DNA of 47,473 nt. Origin: Opitutales bacterium. Lineage in GTDB: Bacteria > Verrucomicrobiota > Verrucomicrobiia > Opitutales > JAJFLR01. Shown piece after piece: positions 17,543 through 27,893 of this stretch. Made by a program: the position numbers and the translations under genes. Every line of letters begins with the position of its first letter. The stretch's first letter is position 1. Where the stretch lies: positions 1 to 47,473 of the forward strand of contig JAJFLR010000022.1 of NCBI GenBank assembly GCA_021772565.1. The letters are read 5' to 3'. The notes under the pieces were generated by a model. The model made no database searches, was not told where the DNA came from, and saw only the letters and a list, made by a program, of their open reading frames with translations.

Positions 17543-17651
17543 GGTAGGGACGTCTGTCCGTTCGGCTGAGCTCACGGCCGAAGCCCCAGACGTCCGCGAC
17601 AGGGACTTAGTTTCGTCTAAGACACGGATGCCTCGGAGATGCATCCCTACC
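17543..17651. repeat. 109-bp palindromic intergenic element
   Basis: GGTAGGGA (17543-17550) and TCCCTACC (17644-17651) bound the element. Inside are GACGTCTG (17550-17557) with CAGACGTC (17587-17594), and TTCGGC (17561-17566) with GCCGAA (17577-17582) around a TGAGCTCA palindrome. It is far more GC-rich than its flanks and fills the gap between the convergent arsC and lysS genes. It looks like a mobile intergenic palindromic unit that may also end transcription from both sides. Confidence 0.6.
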
Positions 17652-17660
17652 TAATTTTTA

Positions 17661-19127
17661 TTACGTTGTTGGTCTTAACGATGGAAATAAAATTGTATCG
17701 CGGATGCTGGCAGCACCGGTTAGCAAAATTACCAAACGATCGATACCGACTCCCATGCCGCCGGCCGGTGGCATTCCATGTTCCAATGCCAGCAGAAAAT
17801 CATTGTCGATATTTTGCACTTCTTCGCCAGCTTGTGCTTCAAACATTTGTCGTTGAACTAACGGATCATTTTGTTCGGAATAGGCCGGCGCAATTTCCTG
17901 TCCATTGATACAGAGTTCAAAAACGTCGATAGTTGAATCGTCACCCTCGGTAATTTTTGCTAACGGGCAAAGTTCTTTCGGCAGATGCGTAACAAATGTC
18001 GGCTGAATTAATCCTGGCTCGATTATTTTTTCAAAGACGTTACTGGTAATTTCGAAATCTTCTAACGCAGGATTAACCTCAATTTTCAGTTCCTCGCATT
18101 TTTTTAATTTTTCTTCTTTGGATAGTGCAAACCAGTCTACATCACCAGTTGCCTCTATAACTAAGTCTTTATATTTTGCTTCTTTCCATTCACCGCCAAG
18201 CTCAATTTTCTCACCATCATAACGTTCTATTTCAGTAGTGCCTAAAACTTCGTCACAGATAGTTTGAATCATGTCACGGATCAATTTCATCATTCCACGA
18301 TAATCGGTGTAAGCCTGGTAAACTTCGAGCATTGTAAATTCCGGATTATGTTTTCTGGACAAACCTTCGTTACGAAAAATTCGCCCTAGCTCATAGACTC
18401 GGTCGATGCCACCCACTAAAAGTCTTTTTAAGTGAAGTTCCAATGCGATGCGTAAATAAAAGTCACAATCCAATGCATTAAAGTGTGTGGTAAATGGACG
18501 AGCGGCAGCACCACCGGCTTCGGCTTGCAGCATCGGTGTTTCGACTTCTAAAAAATTCTGCTTGTCGAGAAATCGGCGAATGGATGAAATTATTTTAGAC
18601 CGTTTGATAAAACGTTCCCGCGAATCCATGTTGCCAATTAAATCGAGATAGCGTTGACGATAAATTTGCTCACTATCTTTCAGGCCATGAAATTTTTCAG
18701 GTAATGGACGTAACGATTTACTGACTAGAGTAAATTTTTTTACTCGAACCGTAATTTCTTCAGTTTTAGTTTTAAAGAGCTGGCCTTCGGCACCGATAAA
18801 GTCTCCGATATCGAGTTTCTTGAAAAATTTATATTCCTCCTCCCCTACTTCATCTCTTTTAAAATAAAGTTGCATCCGTCCATCGCGATCGAGAATTTTT
18901 ACAAAGGCGGCTTTACCCATCAGGCGCATGACAACAATTCGTCCGGCTACTTTAACCGTCGGACTGTTTTCTTCACCTTCAGAATAATGTGATTTTGCCT
19001 CAGAAGAACTGTGAAGCTGCTCACAGTTGCCTCTATACGGATCGATACCTGCTTCTCGCAAGGCTTCGAGTTTGTTGAGACGAACTTTAAATATATCGCC
19101 GGTGGAATCTTTTTCTTGTTTACTCAT
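17661..19127 (-). CDS. lysS: Lysyl-tRNA synthetase, class II
   Basis: This enzyme charges tRNA-Lys. An N-terminal OB-fold anticodon domain (about residues 40-150; VAGRIVVMRLMGKAAFVKIL) is followed by the class II core. Motif 2 is RVYELGRIFRNEGLSRKHNP, and motif 3 is GMGVGIDRLVILLTGAASIR at the C-terminus. The 488-residue length matches bacterial LysS. I chose the ATG at 19127. A GTG at 19154 lies in frame with GAAAGG immediately before it, so a start nine codons earlier is possible. It converges on arsC across the palindromic element. Confidence 0.95.
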   Translation of the reverse strand: MSKQEKDSTGDIFKVRLNKLEALREAGIDPYRGNCEQLHSSSEAKSHYSEGEENSPTVKVAGRIVVMRLMGKAAFVKILDRDGRMQLYFKRDEVGEEEYKFFKKLDIGDFIGAEGQLFKTKTEEITVRVKKFTLVSKSLRPLPEKFHGLKDSEQIYRQRYLDLIGNMDSRERFIKRSKIISSIRRFLDKQNFLEVETPMLQAEAGGAAARPFTTHFNALDCDFYLRIALELHLKRLLVGGIDRVYELGRIFRNEGLSRKHNPEFTMLEVYQAYTDYRGMMKLIRDMIQTICDEVLGTTEIERYDGEKIELGGEWKEAKYKDLVIEATGDVDWFALSKEEKLKKCEELKIEVNPALEDFEITSNVFEKIIEPGLIQPTFVTHLPKELCPLAKITEGDDSTIDVFELCINGQEIAPAYSEQNDPLVQRQMFEAQAGEEVQNIDNDFLLALEHGMPPAGGMGVGIDRLVILLTGAASIRDTILFPSLRPTT

Positions 19128-19245
19128 TGTTATTATAAGTCGAATTGTTCTCACCCTTTCTACTACGAGTCAAGAAATCTGTGAATGAGGTCATATCGAG
19201 CTTATGAATGCTGCATAACAGTCAATATAGAAAAATGAAAAGTCA

Positions 19246-19279
19246 TGGATCGCCGCGTCATTTCATTCCTCGCGATGAC
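19246..19279 (-). repeat. Short intergenic repeat, copy 2
   Basis: On the minus strand this reads GTCATCGCGAG, 13 variable bases, then CGGCGATCCA, followed by TGAC. Fixed blocks and spacer length match the copy at 13078-13111 apart from one compensating T/C and A/G difference in each block. It lies in the divergent gap between lysS and tatA, which otherwise shows no gene. Confidence 0.55.
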
Positions 19280-19396
19280 AAAGTAATAAATAATAGACAT
19301 AACTCTATTCAAGAAGAGAATGCAGAAATTAATCAAAAAAAAACCCCCTGTATTTAGTTATTTACAAATTAAGAACTTATATTAGATTATGAAACA

Positions 19397-19687
19397 ATGG
19401 ATTTGTTTTTAAACAGTTATAGTTTAGCATTTATCAATGGAATTGGAACCATGGAATTGGTTATAATTTTCCTGGTTGTATTGCTTATTTTTGGACCAAA
19501 AAAATTACCAGAGCTTGCACGCGGCATTGGTAAATCAATTAAAGAATTTAAAAAATCTGCAAACGAAATTGAAGATGATATTAAAACTGTCATCGATGAT
19601 TCGGAGACAAATAAGACCCAAAGCACAGCTGGGGCAAGTGATGCTAACTCGGCGCAGCGGACTGAAGAAACTAAGACGACTAGCTAA
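19397..19687 (+). CDS. tatA: Twin-arginine translocase subunit TatA/TatE
   Basis: The 96-residue protein forms the pore-like component of the Tat pathway that exports folded proteins. One membrane helix (about residues 18-33, MELVIIFLVVLLIFG) is followed by the FGPKKLPELARGIGKSIKEF hinge and amphipathic helix diagnostic of TatA. A polar, low-complexity tail completes it. The N-terminal stretch LAFINGIG before the helix is usual for the family, supporting the ATG at 19397. No tatC is adjacent. The downstream gap to 19818 holds only short palindromes such as GTGAGCTCAC at 19724-19733. Confidence 0.92.
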   Translation: MDLFLNSYSLAFINGIGTMELVIIFLVVLLIFGPKKLPELARGIGKSIKEFKKSANEIEDDIKTVIDDSETNKTQSTAGASDANSAQRTEETKTTS

Positions 19688-19817
19688 TATATTTTTTTCT
19701 AGAGAAATTGCCGCAATCACAGTGTGAGCTCACTACCGAGTCCCGATTTATGGGACAACATGTTCACGAGAAAACATGACAATATAAATTGGTATGTGTT
19801 AGACAGAACTATAAATT

Positions 19818-20315
19818 TCAACCTACCATAATAAATCCAATTTGATTTTGGATTCGCTCAATGGTTTCGGCGTTAATTTCCATTATGGGTACTTCATATT
19901 CTTTCTTTTCTTTCACATGAATATAGTGTTGAATTTGACCATCGCTATTGGTTACCCCTAAATTTTTAATTATTCTTTTTCGCTCCAGAATAATAGACAG
20001 TAAATACTTTAAAATATTTACATCTTCAACATCGTTAGATTCTTCTTCAAAAAGTGAGAGAAATAAATCTTCAGACGACTTCAATGCCTGGCGCTTAGCT
20101 TCGGCAGGATCCTCCTCATCCTTAACAACGTGTGACCACCAGCCTAAAATTTTCTCATCTTTTTTGAATGAATCTTCTTCAGATTTTAAAATGTCTTTAC
20201 GAGCAATTTCACCATTTTCATCATGCGAAATATAACTTATTACAATGTCACCCGGCTGAAATTCAACATCTGTAATAGTTGATTTTCCGGTATTCGATTT
20301 CACACTCCATTCCAT
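19818..20315 (-). CDS. Hypothetical acidic protein
   Basis: A 165-residue acidic protein with no signal peptide or membrane segment. The N-terminal half contains LGWWSHVVKDEEDPAEAKRQ, and the C-terminal half is helical with a mixed-charge region (LLSIILERKRIIKNLG) before a short strand-rich end (HYIHVKEKKEYEVPIME). I do not recognise a family. Codon use and composition match the neighbours, and the frame is well delimited, so it is likely a real gene of this lineage. It converges on tatA and lies about 110 bases downstream of the M50 protease gene on the same strand. Confidence 0.75.
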   Translation of the reverse strand: MEWSVKSNTGKSTITDVEFQPGDIVISYISHDENGEIARKDILKSEEDSFKKDEKILGWWSHVVKDEEDPAEAKRQALKSSEDLFLSLFEEESNDVEDVNILKYLLSIILERKRIIKNLGVTNSDGQIQHYIHVKEKKEYEVPIMEINAETIERIQNQIGFIMVG

Positions 20316-20424
20316 AATTTTTTTATTTATCTATTTTTGATTTTGCAAATTGTTTTAACACTGAGTCAAGTATCTTAGGTAATGAGACCCACCTACACAC
20401 TCTATCTTTGAATGGAAAATATAT

Positions 20425-21540
20425 TTAATTATTCAACCAGTTTGGGTTCTCCCGAGATTTTTCACTTAATTTATTCCAGTCAAGCATAGCATCAATCTGA
20501 TTGGTATCGAGTACCCCTATGAGTTTATCATGCTGATAAACTGGATAAACTGATCGATCTTTTTTTATGAGCAAGTCAGCAAATATATTTAAAAACCAAT
20601 CAGCCTGCAATATAGACTTTTGTTTAATACAATAATCTTTCAGAGTTTCTTTTAAGCTATTTTTCTTTGCCAAACGTTTAATATCTTCAGGAAATAAAAC
20701 AGCCAGAACCGAGTTGTCATCATCCATGACAACAACCTCGCGCGGTTGATTATATTTCATCAAATCTACAGCATCCTCAATTGTTTTACTTTTATCTAAC
20801 TTCGCAAAACTGTGGCGAGTAAGATCGCGAACTTTTAAGTCACGAAACATTTCCTGTTTTTTCACAAATTTATATTCAAGCTCACCACCAAGATAGATAA
20901 ATGCAAAAAGTGCAGCCATAAGGTAATTGCCATGATTAAAGATTGAGAGATAAATTAAAATAATCGCTAAAGGTTTGGCGAAATATACAGCAACTTTAGT
21001 AGCTGTTAAGTAAGTAAATTTAATAGCGAGTATCGCTCTAAATATTCTACCACCATCCATGGGAAAAATAGGAAGTAAATTAAAAGTCCCCATAATTAAA
21101 TTAAATACTAAAATTGTAGGAACTAATTGTGAAAGTGCATAACTCGGGTAAAGAATTGAATATAAATTTGGCATATCGACAAATAGATATAAAATACCGG
21201 CAATAATAAAATTAACTGCCGGTCCGGCTAATGTAATTAAAAGTTCCTTTTTCGGTTCTTTAGGCAGACTTGAAAATTGGGCCATACCACCTATCGGAAG
21301 CAATAAGATACGGTGAACATAAATTCCATATTGCAAGGCAACAATACAATGACCAAGCTCATGCAGAACGACACAGACAAATACTAAAATGATAAAGGCA
21401 ATATTCCAAATTCCCCCAGTAAATCCAGCGTCAGACCAACCATTCCAAGCAAAAAAAGCTATCAAAATGAGAAATGTAAAATGTAATTCAAGTCGAATAC
21501 CAAAAATTCGAAATAAATTAAGTGACCATGATTGTGTCAT
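20425..21540 (-). CDS. M50 site-2-type metalloprotease with CBS domains
   Basis: This 371-residue membrane protein is a Rip/SpoIVFB-like intramembrane zinc protease. The zinc-binding HELGH (residues 61-65) lies in a membrane helix, and the third ligand motif FPMDGGR lies near residue 160. Six predicted helices occupy about residues 15-220. A cytoplasmic pair of CBS domains follows (VRDLTRHSFAKLDKSKTIED near 240, and VYPVYQHDKLIGVLDTNQID near 335). SpoIVFB-type relatives use CBS domains to sense ATP or other nucleotides and gate cleavage. The substrate is unknown and no sigma or anti-sigma gene is adjacent. Confidence 0.9.
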   Translation of the reverse strand: MTQSWSLNLFRIFGIRLELHFTFLILIAFFAWNGWSDAGFTGGIWNIAFIILVFVCVVLHELGHCIVALQYGIYVHRILLLPIGGMAQFSSLPKEPKKELLITLAGPAVNFIIAGILYLFVDMPNLYSILYPSYALSQLVPTILVFNLIMGTFNLLPIFPMDGGRIFRAILAIKFTYLTATKVAVYFAKPLAIILIYLSIFNHGNYLMAALFAFIYLGGELEYKFVKKQEMFRDLKVRDLTRHSFAKLDKSKTIEDAVDLMKYNQPREVVVMDDDNSVLAVLFPEDIKRLAKKNSLKETLKDYCIKQKSILQADWFLNIFADLLIKKDRSVYPVYQHDKLIGVLDTNQIDAMLDWNKLSEKSRENPNWLNN

Positions 21541-21664
21541 ATTATGACGTTATGAGAAATTCATTGAATTTAGCAAAACAAGAATTAGAAACTTTAAAAA
21601 TTGCAATATAATGCTCTCAATAAATCAGTGAGATGCTAAGAAAATTAACTGTATTGATAATTTT

Positions 21665-22195
21665 TTAGTTATTTAATTCAGCGATCCTGGCCTCAGTTTC
21701 TTTCTGACTACTCAACGCCTGTTGATAACTATTTTCTAATTTACTTATCTCTTCTTTGGCTGCATCAATTTGTTTGCCAATTTTTAAGTACTTATTTTCA
21801 GCTACTCTAAGACGAAGTTCTTTGCCAACTTTTTCAGCTTTACCCCAATTACCACTGGCACTTACAAGCTTTTCAAATTTTTCTTTGGCTGATTCTTCGC
21901 TTCTATTAAAAACCTCTAACCCCTGTTTTAAAGTGTTAATCGTATCTTCAATCTGGGCAGTATGCTCTTTCTGCGTTTGTAAAAGCTTGTTTAATTCCTC
22001 AAGTGTGATTTTACGTGCTTCCTCAGCAGCTTTCTTAGCCATTTCATCTATTTTATGATCACTTTCATCAGCATGAGTGCCGCTTTCATGGTGACTATCG
22101 ATATGATGAACATCGTCATGTGAGTCATTAGATTTCAGGAAAAAATAGGTGCCAACAAATGCGATTAGAATAATTATACTTATGATTATTTTCAT
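21665..22195 (-). CDS. Membrane-anchored His-rich coiled-coil protein
   Basis: The 176-residue protein starts with a membrane helix (MKIIISIIILIAFVGTYFFL). A short His/Asp/Glu-rich stretch of about 23 residues follows (SHDDVHHIDSHHESGTHADE), with seven histidines. The rest is a long helical coiled coil (LEELNKLLQTQKEHTAQIED and similar) to the C-terminus. The anchor and orientation suggest a periplasmic protein tethered to the inner membrane. The His-rich part could bind Zn, Ni or Cu, but that is inference. I do not recognise a family. It stands alone between nspC and the protease. Confidence 0.75.
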   Translation of the reverse strand: MKIIISIIILIAFVGTYFFLKSNDSHDDVHHIDSHHESGTHADESDHKIDEMAKKAAEEARKITLEELNKLLQTQKEHTAQIEDTINTLKQGLEVFNRSEESAKEKFEKLVSASGNWGKAEKVGKELRLRVAENKYLKIGKQIDAAKEEISKLENSYQQALSSQKETEARIAELNN

Positions 22196-22292
22196 TTTTT
22201 ATAGATATAGTTTAAATAGTTTTACATGATTTATGATTGTAAACTATCGATCGAGATCAATCAAAATTCGAACAGAAATAGAATAAATAATA

Positions 22293-23438
22293 TTATGATA
22301 AACGATTTTTATAATCTAAATAACTGAATTTTTTGACGACTTGCAGATTACCATTATTTTCTTGGTCAGAGTGATAGATCGAGATGGAGGGGAGACGAAC
22401 ACCATTGAATGTTGTATTCTTAACCATTGTGTAATGAGCCATATCCAGAAAAACAATTTTGTCGCCTATTTTTAATGGATTTTTAAATGAATAATCTCCC
22501 ATAACATCACCTGCTAGACATGACATTCCCGCAAGCCGATATGTATTTGAAAGCTCACCAGGGTTTCCTGCACCAACGATTTGAGGTCGATACGGCATCT
22601 CGAGAACATCAGGCATGTGAGCAGTCGCTGATGTATCTAAAATTGCGGTATTGATATCATTATTAACAATATCGAGAACTGACGCCACAAGGCACCCTGC
22701 GTTGAGGGCAATTGCTTCACCCGGCTCCAGATAAATTTTTAATTTCGGATACTGTTTAGTAATTTTTATCAGAAGATGGATAAGTCGATGACGATCATAA
22801 TTACTCTGAGTAATATGATGACCTCCACCCAAATTTATCCAGTCTAATTTTTCCAAAAAGTTGCCAAAAAAATTTTGAAAATTATTCCAGGTTCGCTCAA
22901 GGACATCAGCACCCTGTTCACAAAGTGAATGAAAGTGGAAGCCAGAAATACCAGAGATATCATTTTTAATAATGTGCTCCAACGTAATTCCAAGCCTGGA
23001 TCCTTTACTGCATGGATTATAGATTTCGCAATCAACTTCTGAATATTCAGGATTAATTCTTAATCCACATTTTATTTTTCGACTATTACTAATGACACTA
23101 TCTTTAAATCGGTACCATTGATTGAATGAATTAAAAATCAAGTGATCTGCGATTGGCATCAGATCATCAATTTCATCATTACTAAAAGCAGGTGAGTAAA
23201 CATGGATTTCTTTATTAAAATATTCGCTGCCCAATTTTGCCTCATGCAATCCGCTGGCGGAAACACCGGACAAATATTTTCGAATTAAAGGAAATAAGCT
23301 AAACATTGCAAAACCCTTCAATGCTAAAAGAATTTTGCATCCGGTTTGATCTTCTATAGATTTGAGGATACGACAATTCTCCTCAATCTTGAGACGATCA
23401 ATAATATAACTCGGTGTATTAATTTCTGATAAGTCCAT
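22293..23438 (-). CDS. nspC: Carboxynorspermidine/carboxyspermidine decarboxylase
   Basis: The 381-residue PLP enzyme makes spermidine or norspermidine from the carboxy-precursor in the alternative polyamine pathway. It has the fold-III decarboxylase pattern with the PLP lysine K41 in CKILLALKGFAMFS. NspC-specific stretches are visible: GVSASGLHEAKLGSEYF, LRINPEYSEVDCEIYNPC, GFHFHSLCEQGAD and WINLGGGHHIT. Length matches NspC. The usual partner, carboxyspermidine dehydrogenase (a saccharopine dehydrogenase relative), is not adjacent and must be elsewhere if the pathway is complete. Confidence 0.93.
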   Translation of the reverse strand: MDLSEINTPSYIIDRLKIEENCRILKSIEDQTGCKILLALKGFAMFSLFPLIRKYLSGVSASGLHEAKLGSEYFNKEIHVYSPAFSNDEIDDLMPIADHLIFNSFNQWYRFKDSVISNSRKIKCGLRINPEYSEVDCEIYNPCSKGSRLGITLEHIIKNDISGISGFHFHSLCEQGADVLERTWNNFQNFFGNFLEKLDWINLGGGHHITQSNYDRHRLIHLLIKITKQYPKLKIYLEPGEAIALNAGCLVASVLDIVNNDINTAILDTSATAHMPDVLEMPYRPQIVGAGNPGELSNTYRLAGMSCLAGDVMGDYSFKNPLKIGDKIVFLDMAHYTMVKNTTFNGVRLPSISIYHSDQENNGNLQVVKKFSYLDYKNRLS

Positions 23439-23562
23439 GCCAAACTGAATATCTCCAAAAACTACAAAATAAAATCAATAAGTTTTTAAAATAAATTGTT
23501 GATTTTAGATTTTAGCCAATGATAGTAGTGAAATTAGAATTTCAGCAATTTAAGCTTAACAC

Positions 23563-23891
<329 letters not shown>

Positions 23892-23910
23892 TGCTCAATT
23901 GTCTCTTTAG

Positions 23911-26900
23911 TTAATTACTTAATTTTTGTGCAGCTTGAAATTTTATGAGAGTTGACTTTAGTTCTTCAATATTAATTGGCTTTGAAATATAATCATTCAT
24001 GCCAAGAGCGATACATTTTTCTTTATCTCCTTTCATTGCATGCGCTGTCATAGCAACAATTGGAATATTATGATTTTTAACATTTGATGATGTATTGCGG
24101 ATAATTTTAGTTGCTTCAAAGCCATCCATTTCCGGCATTTGTAAATCCATTAAAATGATATCGAATTCATCATTTTTATTTTTTTCTAAAACTTCCAGCC
24201 CATTTACAGCAATTTCAACCGAATACCCGATACTCTCCAGCATAAGGGTTGCAACTTTTTGATTGGTGGGACTATCCTCAGCTAATAATATTCTATAATC
24301 ATGTTTAACAATTTCAGAACCTCTCAATTCAATGCGATTAAGCTTCTTATCACCGACAAGTGTGTTCTGATCATTGCTCATTATTGAAACAAGACAGTTA
24401 AACAACAAAGATTGCTTAATCGGCTTGGTCAAGTAAGCTACAAAATTTAGTTTGTTAAAATTATGCAAATCTTGCAGATCTGTAATCGATGTTAACATAA
24501 TTAAAATGGTATTACTGAATTCAAAATTAGAATTAATCTTTTTACCTAATGTCAAACCATCCATTTCAGGCATAGCCATATCAAGTATTGCAATTTGATA
24601 TGGATCACCATCCTCTACTGCACTATGAAGTTTTTTAAGAGCCTCTTCTCCACCTGAAGCCTCTTCATACCTAAATCCCCAACCAGTAATTTGTTCTCTC
24701 AAAATAAAACGATTTGCTTCATTGTCATCTACGCCAAGAATTCTAATCTTATTAGTATTATCTGGTATGTTAAATATATGTTCTTTTTTAAGTGGCATTA
24801 TTTCAAACCTGGCAGTAAACCAAAACCTGGATCCCTTTCCTACTTCACTTTCTGCTTTTATTTCTCCTCCCATAAGCTCGCATAGTTGAGTCGAAATCGC
24901 CAGACCTAACCCTGTTCCACCATATTTACGAGTCGTCGATGAGTCTAGCTGAGTAAATTTATCAAATAATGTTTCAATCTTATCAGGTGGAATTCCCCCC
25001 CCTGTATCAATGATATCAAATCTTAAAACAGTGAATCTATCCTCCCTTTTTAATTCAGAAACATGAATAGATATATTACCTTCTTGGGTAAATTTAATCG
25101 CATTACCAATTAAATTAATCAGTACTTGCCGAAGTCGTATTGGATCCCCCTTAAGTGATGAAACAACATTTTTTGTGATAAAATGTGTATATTCCAAACC
25201 TTTATCCTGTGCACGAACAGCTAGTAGATCATTCACTTCATCCATAACTGATACTAAATCAAATTCAACATCCTCAATATCTACCTTACCCGCTTCAATT
25301 TTTGATATATCTAAAATATCATTTATAATTATCATTAAAGCATCAGCACTGTTGTTAATTGTCTCGGTATATTCCTTTTGTTTAGCATCAAGTTTTGTTT
25401 TTAACAATAGATATACCATGCCAATTATTCCATTCATCGGAGTTCGAATTTCATGACTCATGTTTGCCAGAAAATCACTTTTAGTCGAGTTTGCTATCTT
25501 GGCATCATTTATCGCTTGTATTAATTTACTTTCAGCGTGACTCCGTTCAATAACTCGACCCAATTGAGTACCAACGTGAGCCATAATCCCAAGAAGATCC
25601 GTATCAGGTTCCTGCGTTTCTTCAGAGAAGAATTCCAAAACTGCTTCAACTTTTAGACCGACTAAAACCGGAAAACCAAATCCCGCCTTTACACCGATAT
25701 TCTTTGCCAAAGTTGATCGTGGGAAATTGGGATCAATTGTAACATCTTTAATCCAGGCTGGATTACCCGTATCAAGTACTCTGCCGGGCAAGCCAATTCC
25801 TTTTTTAAAAGTTGTTTCTTCAGTAACGTTCCTAAAAACTTTAAACCTTACCGGATCATCGATATGCCATAGTTTCGATGGATTCAGCATTTCGGGATTG
25901 TCTTTATCCAAAATATAAGCGTGGCCAATTGGCCATCCGGTAAATGCACAAACTTTATTCATAACGGTCACTATTGCATCTTCCATAGAATCTGCTTCAT
26001 TGGCTGCAACAGCCGTCATTTGAAGTAAATCTAAAAATATATTTTTACTTTTTAATATTTTTTCTGCGTTCTTTCTTTCGGTAATATCACGAAATGTTCC
26101 AATGAAAAATGAGTCATCAGCAACATTCGAACTTGAAATCATAACTTCCACAGGAAAAGAATCTCCACTGGCATGTACACCAAATAATTCATGATGTGTT
26201 TCCGAAATAACAATTTTACTGAAGTTTTTAATGTAATTTGCAAGACTTTCTTCAGTACCAAATTCTTCAGCATTATAAAATTTAATATACTCCGTTATAT
26301 CCTTACTTAATATATCTTTCTCCAAAAGACCAAACATTTGAGTTGCTGCAGGATTAAATGAGGAAATCTGCAAGTTATGCATGTTAAATGTAATAATTGC
26401 ATCCATTGATGAACTAACAATCGCCTCAGTTTTTCTTACTGATGTCTCTAAATTCGACATGACTTTGTTGTAGCAAACTGCAATTTGTCCAACCTCGGTA
26501 AATTCATCTACCGGCGCTCTGACGCTAAGGTCGTTAGACTTCGTTTGTGCATCCATAACAAGCATTAAATCCAGCAAATCGGTTTTGGCCCCATGCTCAG
26601 AAATATTCAGTCCTACCCTTTCAGATTCCAGATCAACTCTCAGTGGGTAAAACTTATTTACTATCTTGAAACATATAAACGAAACTCCAAACGCCCAAAT
26701 ACCGCAAACAATCACACCGAGAAGTTGTATTTGGAGTTGTTCAATAGTGCTAAGGTGCGTTCCTATTAGATGAGGATCGCCAAAAATAGCTACTGCAATT
26801 GTTCCCCATATACCAGCACCCAAGTGAACTGGAATTGCTCCAACAACATCATCCACTTTAAATTTAAATAAATAATGTTCCACAACTAACATAATTAGGC

Positions 26901-27786
26901 CACCACAACCACCGATGAGCAATGCAGTTCCGGGTGTAATCACATTTGCACAGGCAGTAATAGATACTAAGCCGGCTAAAACACCGTTTATGATATAGAT
27001 AACTTTTACCTTTTCCCAAAAAAACCAGGCAAAAAGTAGAACTGTCACTAAACCAGCGCCTCCTCCTAAAATAGTATTTAATATTACATGTGGACTCCGA
27101 TCTGTGAATGCAAAATCTGATCCACCATTAAAACCAAACCAACCAAACCATAATAAAATGGTGCCAAGTGCGGCCATTGGTAAACTTGAACCGGATATAT
27201 CATTAGGATCCCCCTCATCAGTAAATCTACCTAGCCTGGGTCCGAGAATTAAGACAATTGCCAATGAAACCCAACCACCTACACTATGAACAACTGTTGA
27301 ACCTGCAAAATCAATAAATCCAGATTGGGCTAACCATCCAGTATTTGTTCCAAAATTAACACCATTCCATGCCCAATGTCCAAATACAGGATAAATTATA
27401 CCAGCTATAATAATCGTAGCAAAAATATAGCCACCAAACTTCATTCTTTCAGCAGCAGATCCTGATAAAATAGTAACAGCAGTACCACAAAACATCATTT
27501 GGAAAAGTAGAAATGCAACGTGCCATGATTTCATGTCACTGAGACCAGGTGAAAAATTATCAATTCCAATAATACCGGATTTTGAAGTTCCAAACATCAG
27601 GCCAAAACCAACAAGCCAAAATATTAATACGGATACCCCAAGATCAGAAATATTTTTAATAGCGACATTTATATTATTTTTGGTTCTCGTTAGACCCACT
27701 TCGAGACACAAAAATCCAGCTTGCATTAAAAATACTAAACAAGAACAAAATAGCAGCCAAAAAGTATCTAGTAATGTATTATCCAT
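23911..27786 (-). CDS. Ammonium transporter fused to a hybrid histidine kinase
   Basis: The 1291-residue protein joins an Amt domain to a full sensor kinase. Residues 1-400 are Amt, with 11 predicted helices and the twin pore histidines H167 ([10 protein letters not shown]) and H321 ([11 protein letters not shown]). A HAMP-like linker (about 405-450), PAS (455-575), GAF (600-750), HisKA with H778 in [12 protein letters not shown], and HATPase ([10 protein letters not shown]) follow. Two receiver domains complete it, the first near 1013-1135 ([11 protein letters not shown]) and the second near 1165-1285 ([12 protein letters not shown]). Ammonium-sensing Amt-kinases are known, Ks-Amt5 of Kuenenia being the characterised example. 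It should report external ammonium. No separate output regulator lies next to it. Confidence 0.95.
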   Translation of the reverse strand: MDNTLLDTFWLLFCSCLVFLMQAGFLCLEVGLTRTKNNINVAIKNISDLGVSVLIFWLVGFGLMFGTSKSGIIGIDNFSPGLSDMKSWHVAFLLFQMMFCGTAVTILSGSAAERMKFGGYIFATIIIAGIIYPVFGHWAWNGVNFGTNTGWLAQSGFIDFAGSTVVHSVGGWVSLAIVLILGPRLGRFTDEGDPNDISGSSLPMAALGTILLWFGWFGFNGGSDFAFTDRSPHVILNTILGGGAGLVTVLLFAWFFWEKVKVIYIINGVLAGLVSITACANVITPGTALLIGGCGGLIMLVVEHYLFKFKVDDVVGAIPVHLGAGIWGTIAVAIFGDPHLIGTHLSTIEQLQIQLLGVIVCGIWAFGVSFICFKIVNKFYPLRVDLESERVGLNISEHGAKTDLLDLMLVMDAQTKSNDLSVRAPVDEFTEVGQIAVCYNKVMSNLETSVRKTEAIVSSSMDAIITFNMHNLQISSFNPAATQMFGLLEKDILSKDITEYIKFYNAEEFGTEESLANYIKNFSKIVISETHHELFGVHASGDSFPVEVMISSSNVADDSFFIGTFRDITERKNAEKILKSKNIFLDLLQMTAVAANEADSMEDAIVTVMNKVCAFTGWPIGHAYILDKDNPEMLNPSKLWHIDDPVRFKVFRNVTEETTFKKGIGLPGRVLDTGNPAWIKDVTIDPNFPRSTLAKNIGVKAGFGFPVLVGLKVEAVLEFFSEETQEPDTDLLGIMAHVGTQLGRVIERSHAESKLIQAINDAKIANSTKSDFLANMSHEIRTPMNGIIGMVYLLLKTKLDAKQKEYTETINNSADALMIIINDILDISKIEAGKVDIEDVEFDLVSVMDEVNDLLAVRAQDKGLEYTHFITKNVVSSLKGDPIRLRQVLINLIGNAIKFTQEGNISIHVSELKREDRFTVLRFDIIDTGGGIPPDKIETLFDKFTQLDSSTTRKYGGTGLGLAISTQLCELMGGEIKAESEVGKGSRFWFTARFEIMPLKKEHIFNIPDNTNKIRILGVDDNEANRFILREQITGWGFRYEEASGGEEALKKLHSAVEDGDPYQIAILDMAMPEMDGLTLGKKINSNFEFSNTILIMLTSITDLQDLHNFNKLNFVAYLTKPIKQSLLFNCLVSIMSNDQNTLVGDKKLNRIELRGSEIVKHDYRILLAEDSPTNQKVATLMLESIGYSVEIAVNGLEVLEKNKNDEFDIILMDLQMPEMDGFEATKIIRNTSSNVKNHNIPIVAMTAHAMKGDKEKCIALGMNDYISKPINIEELKSTLIKFQAAQKLSN

Positions 27787-27893
27787 TAATTTGCATAGCT
27801 ATCAGGTATTTTACATTTTTTCCAAATACATAAACGAAAGTAAAATGACTTAAAAAAATTTTAGCAATTTTATATTTTTGCAAAAATTAATGA

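Noticed and set aside
19722-19760. Short palindromes GTGAGCTCAC and TCCCGATTTATGGGA after tatA
   Set aside because: Possible terminators, but neither has a T-run, and each is short enough to arise by chance.
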